This document shows, one piece after another, positions 1-11,635 of a DNA stretch of 64,000 nt. The position numbers were made by a program, and so were the translations under genes. Every line of letters starts with the position of its first letter. Within the stretch, counting starts at the first letter, position 1. Under the pieces are notes generated by a model. It saw nothing but the letters and a program-made list of their open reading frames with translations. It was not told where the DNA came from and made no database searches. Source of the stretch: Maritimibacter sp. HL-12 (GTDB lineage Bacteria; Pseudomonadota; Alphaproteobacteria; Rhodobacterales; Rhodobacteraceae); contig NZ_FXBQ01000001.1 of NCBI RefSeq assembly GCF_900177545.1, forward strand, positions 2,164,122 to 2,228,121, read 5' to 3'.

Positions 1-2
1 CG

Positions 3-512
3 ACGCTTGCCTTCGGCAGCGCCGAGGAACCCGCGCCGCGTCTGACGCTGACCGCGCTTTCCGAGGTGGTGAACGACGTGGTCGAGAGCGAGCGCATGGC
101 GACCGGCGATCACGATATTTCCTACGCCGAGGACGTGCCGATGGGCCTCACCCTGCGGGCCGATCCCGAGCAGCTCTACCGGATACTGCGCAACCTCGTG
201 CGCAATGCGCGCCAGGCGATCGAGGCGACCGGCAAGGCGGGCGAGATCATGGTTGCGGCGCGCGAGGACCCGAAGGAATGGGTCATTACCGTGACCGATA
301 CCGGACCGGGCCTGCCGAAGAAGGCGCGCGAGCTTCTGTTCCAGCCGTTTGCCGCAGGCGGGCGCAAGGGCGGCACCGGGCTCGGCCTCGCCATCGCCGC
401 CGAGCTTGCGCGCGGCCACGGCGGGCGGCTCGAGCTTGTGCGCACCGGCGAGGATGGCACGGTTTTCGCCATTTGCCTGCCGCGCGGGTTTGGCACGGGT
501 GAAGCGGAATAG
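3..512 (+). CDS. Sensor histidine kinase, C-terminal ATPase part (5' end outside window)
   Basis: The frame is open from the left edge to a TAG at 510-512, so only the last ~169 residues are present. They form the HATPase_c catalytic domain that binds ATP and phosphorylates the kinase's own histidine. I see the N box (NLVRNARQAIE, from base 192), the G1 box (DTGPGLP, from 297) and the G2 box (GGTGLGLAIAAELARGHGG, from 369), in order and with normal spacing. Sensor and DHp domains lie upstream, so the stimulus cannot be inferred. The gene ends 55 bases before tRNA-Arg; no response regulator is adjacent on the visible side. Confidence 0.9.
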   Translation, partial: TLAFGSAEEPAPRLTLTALSEVVNDVVESERMATGDHDISYAEDVPMGLTLRADPEQLYRILRNLVRNARQAIEATGKAGEIMVAAREDPKEWVITVTDTGPGLPKKARELLFQPFAAGGRKGGTGLGLAIAAELARGHGGRLELVRTGEDGTVFAICLPRGFGTGEAE

Positions 513-526
513 CTGCGGATTGCCCC

Positions 527-555
527 TTGCAATGCCCGGACAGGGCCGTTAAATC
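527..555 (+). promoter_or_regulatory. Probable sigma-70 promoter of tRNA-Arg(ACG)
   Basis: TTGCAA (527-532) and TAAATC (550-555) are separated by exactly 17 bases and end 12 bases before the tRNA. The -35 and -10 each match the housekeeping consensus at 4-5 of 6 positions. Spacing and position are what a stable-RNA promoter should show; no experiment supports it. Confidence 0.55.
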
Positions 556-567
556 CCGCCTGTCCGC

Positions 568-644
568 GCGCTGGTAGCTCAGTTGGATAGAGTACTTGAC
601 TACGAATCAAGGGGTCGGGGGTTCGAATCCTCCCCAGCGCGCCA
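568..644 (+). tRNA. tRNA-Arg (anticodon ACG)
   Basis: A 77-base cloverleaf. The acceptor arm GCGCTGG pairs with CCAGCGC (634-640). The D arm contains AGCTCAGTTGGATAGAG, the anticodon stem is CTTGA/TCAAG around a CTACGAA loop with ACG at 602-604, and the T arm has GTTCGAATC. Discriminator G is at 641 and CCA is genome-encoded (642-644). ACG reads CGU, and CGC/CGA after A-to-I editing. No integrase gene or duplicated 3' end is nearby. Confidence 0.96.
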
Positions 645-926
645 CTTTCCCGAAGGTATGAACTGACCAAGGCCCGCAACGGTTCCGGTGCATCATGCGC
701 GGATGTTTTTCCCCCGCAGGCGCCGACGAGACGATGGGCATGCGCGAAGGCAAGGGGGCCAAGGCGAAACGGCTGATTTTCCCCGGCCGCGTTGACCGAG
801 GATCGCGCACCAAGGGCGGCGGTCGGCCTTGCCTTGTCGCACCACGCGCACCGGTGCGCAAAGCGGATCGACCTGCACGCAGAGGCCAGCCGTCCTTTTC
901 CCGCATTCCCCCAAGCGATTGGCCGG
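645..926. other. Intergenic stretch without a recognisable gene
   Basis: About 280 bases between tRNA-Arg and the Pho-box-like site. The short open frames here have no recognisable sequence and no convincing ribosome-binding site. I see no strong hairpin followed by a T tract. Confidence 0.5.
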
Positions 927-944
927 CTGTCATACGCCTGTGAT
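927..944 (+). promoter_or_regulatory. Candidate PhoB binding site (Pho box)
   Basis: CTGTCAT (927-933), ACGC, CTGTGAT (938-944): two 7-base direct repeats spaced by 4 bases, the known Pho-box layout (CTGTCAT repeats, 11-base period). The first half is perfect and the second has one internal change. It lies 51 bases before the ATG of the phnD-like gene, suitable for PhoB activation under phosphate limitation. The assignment rests on sequence match only. Confidence 0.65.
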
Positions 945-994
945 CTCGGGCCACTAGGAGGGGCGGAGATCAGCTTTCATTGGAGATTCAAGAC

Positions 995-1879
995 ATGTTC
1001 AGTTTGCACCGCCTCACTATGCCCGCCGCCATTGCCACCGTGCTTCTTGCCGGCGCTGCTTCCGCTCAATCCGTGGCTGAGGTTTGCCCGTCGCCGCTGC
1101 GGATGGCGGATACCGGCATCGAAGGCATGGGCGACCTGTCGGAAGCCTTCGGCCCCTTCGCCGAAACCTTCGAAGAGCTGACCGGGGTGGAACTGGCGCT
1201 CTATTCGCTGTCGAACCGGACCGCCGCGGGCACCGCGCTGCAGTTTGACGAGGTCGAGTTCGTCTTTGCCGGGCCGTCGGAGTTCGTGCTGTTCCAGCAA
1301 CTGGCCAAGATGGACATCCTGTTCTCCATCGTGCGCCCGCATTACGGGTCAAGCTTCGTCGTCAAGGCCGACAGCGACATCCAGACGCTTGCCGACCTGA
1401 AGGGCAAGCGCGTGGCGCTGAAGGACGTGGGCTCCACTTCCGGCCACATCTTCCCGATGATGCTGATGGCCGAAGCCGGGCTCGACCCCGAAAGCGACGC
1501 CGAGATCATCATGGCGGGCGATGCGCGGATCCAGGTTCTGATCAACGACGATGTCGACGCGATGGGCGGCGGCAACAAGGATTGGGACGCGGTGCGCAAG
1601 CAGGATCCCGACACCGAGTATCGCCTGCTGGCGCAAACCGATACGCTTCCCGGCGACCCGGTCGTCATGCGCGCCTCGCTGCCCCAGGACTGCCGTGACG
1701 CGCTGCGCGCCACCCTCGCCGAGCATGCCGACGTGCTGTGGGAAAGCCTCACCGCCACCGAGCGCAACGCCGACAAGTTCATCGAGCGCGACGCCTACAT
1801 GTCGTTCGAAACCGACCCGGCGATCTACGACGTCGTGCGCATGGCCTACGAAGTCGCCGGCATTCCGCTCGACGACTGA
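995..1879 (+). CDS. phnD: PhnD-like phosphate/phosphonate ABC substrate-binding protein
   Basis: Periplasmic binding protein of the PhnD family (phosphate/phosphite/phosphonate). The 294-residue product begins with a signal peptide ending near AGAASAQS. A cluster-B periplasmic-binding fold follows, with family blocks such as LADLKGKRVALKDVGSTSGH in mid-protein. I chose the ATG at 995 because GGAG lies 9 bases upstream and an N-terminal signal peptide then starts properly; a TTG at 980 would only add five polar residues. It is followed by a matching ATPase and permease and preceded by a Pho box, so it likely scavenges a phosphorus compound. The exact ligand (phosphate, phosphite, methyl- or other phosphonate) cannot be read from the sequence. 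Confidence 0.87.
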   Translation: MFSLHRLTMPAAIATVLLAGAASAQSVAEVCPSPLRMADTGIEGMGDLSEAFGPFAETFEELTGVELALYSLSNRTAAGTALQFDEVEFVFAGPSEFVLFQQLAKMDILFSIVRPHYGSSFVVKADSDIQTLADLKGKRVALKDVGSTSGHIFPMMLMAEAGLDPESDAEIIMAGDARIQVLINDDVDAMGGGNKDWDAVRKQDPDTEYRLLAQTDTLPGDPVVMRASLPQDCRDALRATLAEHADVLWESLTATERNADKFIERDAYMSFETDPAIYDVVRMAYEVAGIPLDD

Positions 1880-1966
1880 CGCACTCCCTTAAACCGGCGG
1901 GGCGACCATCCAGTTGGATCGGTCGCCCTTTGCCGTTTCTGCGCGGATACCTGAAAGGATTGCCCC

Positions 1967-2752
1967 ATGACCCCTGCCATCGAGACCGAAGACCTGCGTG
2001 TCAGCTACGGCAAACTGGAGGTCTTGCGCGGCGTGACCTTGGGTATCCCGGCGCAACAGGGCGTGGTTCTGCTGGGTGCGAATGGCTGCGGCAAGTCAAC
2101 CCTCATGCGCAGCCTGAACGCGCTGGAAAAGCCGCAGTCGGGCACGATCCGGATCCACGGCGAAACCCTGTCCACCGCCTCCGGCACCCGGCTGCGCGAG
2201 ATCCGGCGTGGCATGGGATATGTCTTTCAGCAATTCAACCTCGTTCCACAGTTGAGCGCCTTCCAGAACGTGCTCCTCGGGGCGATGGGGCGGCACCGCC
2301 TGGGCCTGCTGGGCTGCCTGAGCCTGACGGCAAGTGCGGAGGAACGCGCGCGCGCGATGCACAGTCTCGAACGGGTGGGGATGGTCGACCGCGCCCTCCA
2401 CCGCCCGGCGGAACTGTCGGGCGGCCAGCAGCAGCGGGTGGCGATCGCCCGGATGCTGATGCAGGCCCCCCGCGTCGTCGTCGCCGACGAACCGATTGCC
2501 AGCCTTGATCCGAAAGCCGGGCGCGAGGTGCTTGACCTGTTGTGGCGGGTTGTGCGCGAGGAAGGGTTGAGCATGTTGTGCACCCTGCACCAGCTTGATC
2601 TCGCGCGCGAATATGCCGATCGGGTCATCGGCCTGAAGGCCGGCCGGGTCGCGGTCGATGCGGCGATCGGAGACACCGACACCGAGCAGCTCAACGCGCT
2701 CTATTCCGGGATGACCGATCAGGACGACGAGCCTGCGGGGGTCGCGGCATGA
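1967..2752 (+). CDS. phnC: PhnC-like ABC transporter ATP-binding protein
   Basis: Energises uptake with the PhnD- and PhnE-like partners. The 261 residues contain Walker A GANGCGKST (37-45), a Q-loop in VFQQFNLVP, the signature LSGGQQQR followed by Walker B (VVVADEP), and the switch His in TLHQLDLA. PhnC-type features include the long insertion between Q-loop and signature (GRHRLGLLGCLSL). The start has a purine-rich ribosome-binding site (AAAGGA). The stop overlaps the start of the next gene by four bases (ATGA), indicating translational coupling. Confidence 0.9.
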   Translation: MTPAIETEDLRVSYGKLEVLRGVTLGIPAQQGVVLLGANGCGKSTLMRSLNALEKPQSGTIRIHGETLSTASGTRLREIRRGMGYVFQQFNLVPQLSAFQNVLLGAMGRHRLGLLGCLSLTASAEERARAMHSLERVGMVDRALHRPAELSGGQQQRVAIARMLMQAPRVVVADEPIASLDPKAGREVLDLLWRVVREEGLSMLCTLHQLDLAREYADRVIGLKAGRVAVDAAIGDTDTEQLNALYSGMTDQDDEPAGVAA

Positions 2753-3540
2753 GCGAGCACACGAACATTCCGCCCCGTTTCCGTGCACCTTCGGCGCTTA
2801 CCTGGGTGCTGGTGGTGGGGTTTGCGGCCTTTTTTATCCAGGGCATCGTCGCCTCCGACATCTCGCTCGACCGGCTGGTGCGGGGGGCGAGCAATCTCGT
2901 GCGGTTTCTCGGGCAGGCGGTGCCGCCCGATTTCTCGCGCGCGCCCAACATCGCCGATGCCATGCTGGAGACGTTGAACATCGCGGTGGTCGGAGTGACC
3001 TTCGGCTGCATCCTCTCGGTGCCCCTGGCACTTCTGGCGGCGCGCAACACCGCACCGAATGCGCTGGTGCGCACCTTTGCCCGTTTCGTCATCTCCGTTT
3101 CGCGCACCATCCCCGATCTGATCTGGGCGCTGATCTTCGTGGTGACCGTGGGGCTTGGGCCGCTTGCCGGTATCCTTGCCATCATCATGGACACCATCGG
3201 CTTTGCCGCACGGTTCTATTCCGAACGCTTCGAGGAGGTTCAGAAGGGCCCGTCCGAGGCTCTGACCTCGACCGGGGCGGGCCGTCTGTCGGTGATCCTG
3301 GGTGCGATCCTGCCGGAAAGCTTCGCCTCGATGACAGCGACATCTCTGTTCAGTGTCGAAAAGGCGATCCGCTCGGCGGTCACGCTTGGCCTTGTCGGAG
3401 CGGGCGGGATCGGCGTTGAACTGTCCACCGCGATGCGTCTGTTCCGCTATGATCAGGCCGCTGCGATCATCCTCGTCATCCTCGTGGTGGTAGTTGCCTT
3501 CGAGCAACTCTCGTCCACGATCCGCAAACGGATCATCTGA
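2749..3540 (+). CDS. phnE: PhnE-like ABC transporter permease
   Basis: Inner-membrane channel of the importer, 263 residues with about six hydrophobic segments and the binding-protein-dependent permease signature in the C-terminal half (EALTSTGAGRLSVILGAILPESF, EAA-like loop). Only one permease gene is present, so it probably works as a homodimer. It is the last gene of the phnD-phnC-phnE operon; the convergent transporter operon ends 103 bases further on. No phosphonate-degrading enzyme follows. Confidence 0.88.
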   Translation: MSEHTNIPPRFRAPSALTWVLVVGFAAFFIQGIVASDISLDRLVRGASNLVRFLGQAVPPDFSRAPNIADAMLETLNIAVVGVTFGCILSVPLALLAARNTAPNALVRTFARFVISVSRTIPDLIWALIFVVTVGLGPLAGILAIIMDTIGFAARFYSERFEEVQKGPSEALTSTGAGRLSVILGAILPESFASMTATSLFSVEKAIRSAVTLGLVGAGGIGVELSTAMRLFRYDQAAAIILVILVVVVAFEQLSSTIRKRII

Positions 3541-3643
3541 GCGGCCTCGCCAAGCGCGATCCGGGCCGTGCTCTGCGACCGGCCAGCACCTTGGCTCGAC
3601 GGTCAAGCGGGCCGATGCAGGTTTTCGGCGTGCCCTTCCGGCA

Positions 3644-5317
3644 TCAGCCGGAAAACGCGCTGCTGCCCTGCCGTGCCAGCCACAGGTTGACCGCGAGCAA
3701 GATGCCCGAGGTGATGGTGATCGCGATCATGCTCATTGCCATGCCGGTCTGAACCGAGCCCTGTTCGAACTGCGCGAAAACGAAGGTGCCCACCGTGCGC
3801 ATGCCCGCCGGGGCCAACATGATCGACGCAACCAGTTCGCGCGAGGCGATGGCGAATACCAGCATCATTGCGGCAATCAGCGACGGCGCGATCAGCGGCA
3901 GGGTGACATGGCGCAGCGCCTGCATCTGGCTCGCGCCCGCCACCCGTGCGGCATCGTCCAGTGAACCGGAAATCTGCCGAAGCCGGGCAATGGCATAGCG
4001 GATCGGGTAGGGCAGCAGGATGCCGATATAGGCGATCAGCAGGATTGCCGCGGTCCCGTAGAGCGAGATCGGCAGATAGGGCGAGTTCCAGGCCAGGATG
4101 ATCCCCACCGCCAGAACGATGGCCGGGATGGCATTGGGCAGGACCGACAACCCGTCCATCAGCGCGCGCCCCCTGCCGGTGCCGCGCACGACGATATAGG
4201 CAACCAGCCCGCCAATCGCGGCGGTGGCCAGGGCCGTGAGAACCGCCAGCCATCCGCTGGTTATCAGGGCCTGAACCGCGCGGCTGCCTTGCTGAAAGAT
4301 CTCCGCATAGTGACAGGTATCGAAATTCGACCAACTGAGCCCGCCCGAGATCGTCGCCGTGAACGAGGTGACGGCAATTGCCGCAAGCGGGATCACCACG
4401 CCAATCGCGGCGACCAGCGCGAACAGCCCCAGCACGGGCCAGCGCCACGCCCCGAGATCGGCCTGGTCCAGATCGGCGGGTTTCCCGGTCTGGCTGATGT
4501 AGGACCGCCGCGTGGCGATCCAGTTCTGAAGCGTGAAGGCGGCGAGCACCATTGCCATCAGCATTACCGAGCCGAGCGCCGCGCCGGAGAGGTCGATCGG
4601 CCAGTCCGACAGGCGGTTGTAGATGCCTGTGACCAGCACCTCGAAGCCGGTGCGCGCGGCCAGGGCGGCGGGCGTGCCGAATTCCTCGATCGACATCGCA
4701 AAGACGATCAAGAGGCTGGCCGCGATGGCCGGGATCGAGAGCGGCAAGGTGATCAGGAAGAACGCCTGCAACTTGCGCGCGCCGTGCACGCGCGCCGCGG
4801 CGGCAAAGCGCCCGCCGACCATCTCCAGCGCGCGCGACACCGCGAAATAGACCAGCGGAAACAGGTTCAGCGTCATCACGAAGGCGACCCCGGTGAAACT
4901 GAACAGGAAGTCGCCCATGTCGAACCCGAGAAGTTGGAACAGATAACCGCGCGGTTGCAGCGTCATCATCCAGGCAATCGCGGCGATGAAGGGGGGGATC
5001 AGGAACGGGATCAGGAACACGACGTCCCAGCCGCGCGCACCCGGGATGTGAAACAACCCGCGCAGCACCCCGATCGGCAGGCCAAAGAGCAGGCTTCCCA
5101 GCATCACCGAGAATGCGAGCATCAAGGTGTTGCGGGCCTGCAGCAAGAGGCGGTCGTTCTCGGTGATGATGACAAGCTTGGAAAAGGCACCTTCGAGCGA
5201 TCCGCGCGCGAAGTCGGGGAAGATCGCCTGCAGGATGATGAACAGGACCGGCAGGCCGACGAGGATCAACAGCGTTGAAGCAGCGAGAACCGTCAGGATT
5301 GATTGCGTGCGCACCAT
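3644..5317 (-). CDS. Two-domain ABC permease of the Fbp/PhnUV type
   Basis: A 557-residue membrane protein made of two fused permease halves, each with about six membrane segments and its own EAA-type loop (AARVHGARKLQAFFLITLP near residue 190; AARVAGASQMQALRHVTLP near 465). This architecture is typical of ferric-iron (FbpB), thiamine and 2-aminoethylphosphonate importers. It is third in an operon with an ATPase (6378-7451) and a binding protein (5396-6355). The substrate is unproven; the Pho-box-like operon promoter and the non-iron-like binding protein favour a phosphonate. Confidence 0.87.
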   Translation of the reverse strand: MVRTQSILTVLAASTLLILVGLPVLFIILQAIFPDFARGSLEGAFSKLVIITENDRLLLQARNTLMLAFSVMLGSLLFGLPIGVLRGLFHIPGARGWDVVFLIPFLIPPFIAAIAWMMTLQPRGYLFQLLGFDMGDFLFSFTGVAFVMTLNLFPLVYFAVSRALEMVGGRFAAAARVHGARKLQAFFLITLPLSIPAIAASLLIVFAMSIEEFGTPAALAARTGFEVLVTGIYNRLSDWPIDLSGAALGSVMLMAMVLAAFTLQNWIATRRSYISQTGKPADLDQADLGAWRWPVLGLFALVAAIGVVIPLAAIAVTSFTATISGGLSWSNFDTCHYAEIFQQGSRAVQALITSGWLAVLTALATAAIGGLVAYIVVRGTGRGRALMDGLSVLPNAIPAIVLAVGIILAWNSPYLPISLYGTAAILLIAYIGILLPYPIRYAIARLRQISGSLDDAARVAGASQMQALRHVTLPLIAPSLIAAMMLVFAIASRELVASIMLAPAGMRTVGTFVFAQFEQGSVQTGMAMSMIAITITSGILLAVNLWLARQGSSAFSG

Positions 5318-5395
5318 CCGGGCCGACCTTTCAGGGCAGGAAAAACAGGTATGGCCCCGAAACCGGTCGGGGCCATACGCAAGCGTCGGGTGGGA

Positions 5396-6355
5396 TCAGC
5401 GATTGATGACGGTCTCGTTGAACCGGGCGATGATCTCGTCGCGGCGGGCGGACACCGCATCGGCATCCACATCGATCACGCTCAGATCATTGATTCCCGG
5501 ACGCAGGCCCTCGATATCGGTGCGCGACGGCATCAGGTAGGTTTGCGACACGAGCGCCTGTCCGGCCTCGGACAGCACGAAATCGACGAACGCCTTGGCC
5601 GCGTCCGCGTTGTCGGTGGAGTTCAGGATCATGATCGGACGTGGTGCGATCACGGTGCCGCTCGCCGGGGTGATGACCTCGATCGATTCCCCGGCCGCCG
5701 CGCGGCCATAGCTGATGTAATCCACCGCACCGAACACGACGGCCTTGGCCCCTTGCAGAACCGGGTTCAGCGCCGCGGCATTGGGGCCGGGCACGATCAT
5801 CTGGTTGTCGGCCAGTCCGGCGAGCAGGGTCCAGGCCTCGTCGCCCATCGCGGCCTCAAGTCCGGCAACAAGGTCGAACGCCGCGCCCGATTGTGCCGGG
5901 TCCGGCATCGTGATCAGGTCGCGATAGGCTTCATCGGTCAGGTCGGCCCATTCGTTCGGGCGCGCAACGCCGCTTTGGGAGTTCCAGACCATCGCCAAAG
6001 CGGAAATGCCCTGCGCCGTGTAGTGGCTGTGTTTCAGGAAATCGGGGACCGTGTCGGCATTGGGCGAGGTGTATTCCATCAGCAGGCCACGCGCGTGCAT
6101 GTCTTCTGCCGACCCCCAGCTTGCCGAGACGACAACATCCGCCTGCGGGTTGGATTCCTCGGCCTCGAGCCGCGCCATGACCTTGCCGGTCGTGGCCTGG
6201 AACAATTCGACGGCGATTCCGGTTTCGGCCTGAAAAGCTTCGGCCAGCGCATCGGCCAGGCCGCCCGGGCCAGCGGTGTAGACGGTGAGAGTTTCGGCAT
6301 TGGCGGCGCCCGTCATGAGACCGAGCGAGGCGGCGAGGAGTGTTGTTCTGAGCAT
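5396..6355 (-). CDS. Extracellular solute-binding protein (Fbp/PhnS-like)
   Basis: A 319-residue periplasmic binding protein of the iron/AEP/thiamine superfamily. I take the ATG at 6355 because AGGAAG sits just upstream and a signal peptide (MLRTTLLAASLGLMTGAANA) follows; a longer frame upstream overlaps the ATPase gene and looks non-coding. The mature part starts ETLTVYTAGPGGLADAL, as in this family. The adjacent Tyr-Tyr pair that binds iron in FbpA is not evident; the comparable region has Y213 and Y216 (DYISYGR). That argues against ferric iron, but only a structure-guided comparison could settle the ligand. Confidence 0.85.
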   Translation of the reverse strand: MLRTTLLAASLGLMTGAANAETLTVYTAGPGGLADALAEAFQAETGIAVELFQATTGKVMARLEAEESNPQADVVVSASWGSAEDMHARGLLMEYTSPNADTVPDFLKHSHYTAQGISALAMVWNSQSGVARPNEWADLTDEAYRDLITMPDPAQSGAAFDLVAGLEAAMGDEAWTLLAGLADNQMIVPGPNAAALNPVLQGAKAVVFGAVDYISYGRAAAGESIEVITPASGTVIAPRPIMILNSTDNADAAKAFVDFVLSEAGQALVSQTYLMPSRTDIEGLRPGINDLSVIDVDADAVSARRDEIIARFNETVINR

Positions 6356-6377
6356 TGGAACTTCCTGTTTTGGATGG

Positions 6378-7451
6378 TCAGTGAGGAAAGACACGCAAGC
6401 GATCGGGATCGATCGCCAACGAGATCTGGCTGTGGAGGGGAGCGGGCTGATCTGCCGGGCAGACCAGGCTTGCAGCATCGCCGCCGAGACCAAGATGCAG
6501 AAGGTATCGGTCGCCCTGAAACTGGCAGCGCAACACCTGTGCCATCAGCGCACCGGCCGGATCGGGGCGAACGGCGGTGCGCGGGATCAGAACCCGCGCT
6601 GGCCCGGTTGGTGCCGACTGCCGCAGGTCGGGCAGGTTCAACCTGTCGCGGTTGCAGGTGAAGCCCCGCGTCTGGCAGACATTGCCGTCAATCAGCGCGC
6701 CGATGTTGAGAAATTGCGCCACCTCGACCGAGGCCGGCGAGGAAAACAGCCGCTCTGGCGTGTCGATCTGCGCGATCTCGCCGTCGAGCATCACCGCCAC
6801 GCGATCGGCAATGGTGAAGGCTTCGGACTGGTCATGGGTGACGTAGATGGCGGAAAGCCCCAACTCGCGCAGCAATGCGCCCATCTCAAGGGCCAGGCCC
6901 TCGCGCAATTCGCGGTCGAGGTTCGAGAGCGGTTCATCGAACAGCACCAGCGGCGGCTCGGCCACGATCGCCCGCGCCAGCGCCACGCGCTGCTGCTGCC
7001 CGCCCGACAGCGTGCCGGGAAAGCGATCCGCGAGATGCGACAGCCCCACGCGGTCCAGCGCGCGCATCGCGTTGCCCCCCCGCTCGGTGCGGCCTTGCCG
7101 ACGCATGCGCAAGGGAAAGGCGACGTTGTCTAAAACGCTCAGGTGGGGCCAGATGGCGTAGTCCTGAAACACCATGCCGATCCCGCGCCGCTCGGGCGGG
7201 GCATTGAAGCCGGAGCCATCGACGACGCGCCGGCCGGCAATCTCCATCTGCCCCGAGGTTGCCGTGAGCAGCCCGGCAGCGATGCGCAACAGCGTGGTCT
7301 TGCCGCAGCCGGACGGACCCAGAAGGGCCACCACCTCGGACGGGGCGAGGTCAAGGTCGATGTTGCGCAGAACCTTGGTATCACCGAAGGATTTGGCGAT
7401 CTTCATTGCCTGAAGAGCGAAGGGCCGATGAACAGGCGCATCCGTAATCAT
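6378..7451 (-). CDS. ABC transporter ATP-binding protein (Fbp/Pot family)
   Basis: First gene of the ATPase - binding protein - permease operon. The 357 residues contain Walker A GPSGCGKTT, the Q-loop in MVFQDYAIWPHLSV, signature LSGGQQQR, Walker B VLFDEPLSNLD and the switch His in YVTHDQSEAF. The extra ~110 C-terminal residues match a TOBE regulatory domain. ATPase-first order is unusual for iron transporters, where the binding protein normally comes first. A Pho-box-like site lies 23-40 bases upstream of the ATG. Confidence 0.88.
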   Translation of the reverse strand: MITDAPVHRPFALQAMKIAKSFGDTKVLRNIDLDLAPSEVVALLGPSGCGKTTLLRIAAGLLTATSGQMEIAGRRVVDGSGFNAPPERRGIGMVFQDYAIWPHLSVLDNVAFPLRMRRQGRTERGGNAMRALDRVGLSHLADRFPGTLSGGQQQRVALARAIVAEPPLVLFDEPLSNLDRELREGLALEMGALLRELGLSAIYVTHDQSEAFTIADRVAVMLDGEIAQIDTPERLFSSPASVEVAQFLNIGALIDGNVCQTRGFTCNRDRLNLPDLRQSAPTGPARVLIPRTAVRPDPAGALMAQVLRCQFQGDRYLLHLGLGGDAASLVCPADQPAPLHSQISLAIDPDRLRVFPH

Positions 7452-7473
7452 GCGCCCTCGTTAACAAGACCCG

Positions 7474-7491
7474 GTAACGGTTTCATGACGG
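7474..7491 (-). promoter_or_regulatory. Possible PhoB site upstream of the second ABC operon
   Basis: Read on the minus strand this is CCGTCAT, GAAA, CCGTTAC: two imperfect copies of the CTGTCAT half-site with the correct 4-base A/T-rich spacer. Matches to the half-site consensus are 6/7 and 5/7. It is weaker than the site at 927-944 but sits where a promoter element is expected. Treat as tentative. Confidence 0.35.
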
Positions 7492-7545
7492 GGCGCGGAA
7501 CGGGCGTTGCCTCGGTTTTTCCGAGACCGCGCCATGCAGGGCCGG

Positions 7546-7824
7546 GCCCGCACCGAACAGGAAAACTGCTGGCGCGGGCTTCAGAACGGCCTTTTCGACC
7601 TGTATTCCTCGGATCACTGTCCGTTCCGGTACGCTGGCGACACCGGCAAGCGTTCGCCCGCCGGACTACGGAGCTTCCGGCACATCCCGAACGGTATCCC
7701 CGGCGTAGAGACGCACTTGCCGATCCTGTTTTCTGAAGGCGTGATGAAAGGCCGGATCGACCTGCCGCGCTTCGTCGCGCTGACCGCCACGAACCATGCG
7801 CGGACCTACGGCCTTTATCCGCGC
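7546..7824 (+). pseudogene. Decayed C-terminal fragment of dihydropyrimidinase (hydantoinase)
   Basis: An open frame from ~7507 to 7989 encodes, between about 7546 and 7824, a segment I recognise as the late part of D-hydantoinase/dihydropyrimidinase. It reads WRGLQNGLFDLYSSDHCPF, then IPNGIPGVETHLPILFSEGV, then KGRIDLPRFVALTATNHART and YGLYPR. SSDHCPF carries the catalytic Asp region. The ~300 residues before it and the C-terminal ~100 after GLYPR are missing; the text after 7824 (RFSERRLEK...) is unrelated. No start signal precedes it. This is a gene remnant, not a working enzyme. Confidence 0.82.
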
Positions 7825-7936
7825 CGTTTCAGCGAGCGCCGCTTAGAAAAGCGAGCAAAAGAAAACGCGGGCCGGCTTGCCTTGATCCGGAACCCGGTGC
7901 ACGGTTTCGTTCCCGAAGGCGGATCGAGCATTTCCG

Positions 7937-8158
7937 ATGATTGCTTCATTCAGACGCATCAGGCACCGCAGACAAGCCCGCAAACTTGAGCGGATCATCC
8001 CGAACCCGCGCTCGTCGTCGCCAAAGGGCCATTTTCGGCCCCTCAAGCGTAAGAGCTACGCGACGTCTGTTCTGATCACCGCACTGGGTCGGCTGGCCAT
8101 CCTGGCCGGCCTCGTGGTTCTGGCCATCGTGCTCTACCCGCTCTTGCCGTCTCGATAG
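7937..8158 (+). CDS. Possible small membrane protein (uncertain)
   Basis: A 73-residue frame with a very basic first half and one C-terminal hydrophobic segment (LAILAGLVVLAIVLYPLLP). No good ribosome-binding site precedes the ATG, and it overlaps the open tail of the hydantoinase remnant. The membrane segment makes it more plausible than a random frame, but I do not recognise a family. Confidence 0.35.
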   Translation: MIASFRRIRHRRQARKLERIIPNPRSSSPKGHFRPLKRKSYATSVLITALGRLAILAGLVVLAIVLYPLLPSR

Positions 8159-8192
8159 GCCTGCGTGCATCGGGCAACGATGGGCCCGCGCG

Positions 8193-11498
<3,306 letters not shown>

Positions 11499-11635
11499 AT
11501 CGGACCCCTTGGCAGCAGCGGTTGACGGGCGGGATTCCCCCGCGCACGCAAATTGTCGTGGGTTATAGACATGGTGCCACCGGGCGCAAGGCTTGATCTG
11601 GCGGGTTCACCGGCCGCGAAGGGAGTGGCGGCGGC

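Noticed and set aside
568-644. tRNA-Arg(ACG) as an attachment site for an integrated element
   Set aside because: No integrase, no duplicated tRNA 3' end and no shift in base composition in the following 8 kb.
7507-7989. A 160-codon frame as an intact gene
   Set aside because: Only its middle matches dihydropyrimidinase; both ends are unrelated and no initiation signal exists, so I call it a remnant.
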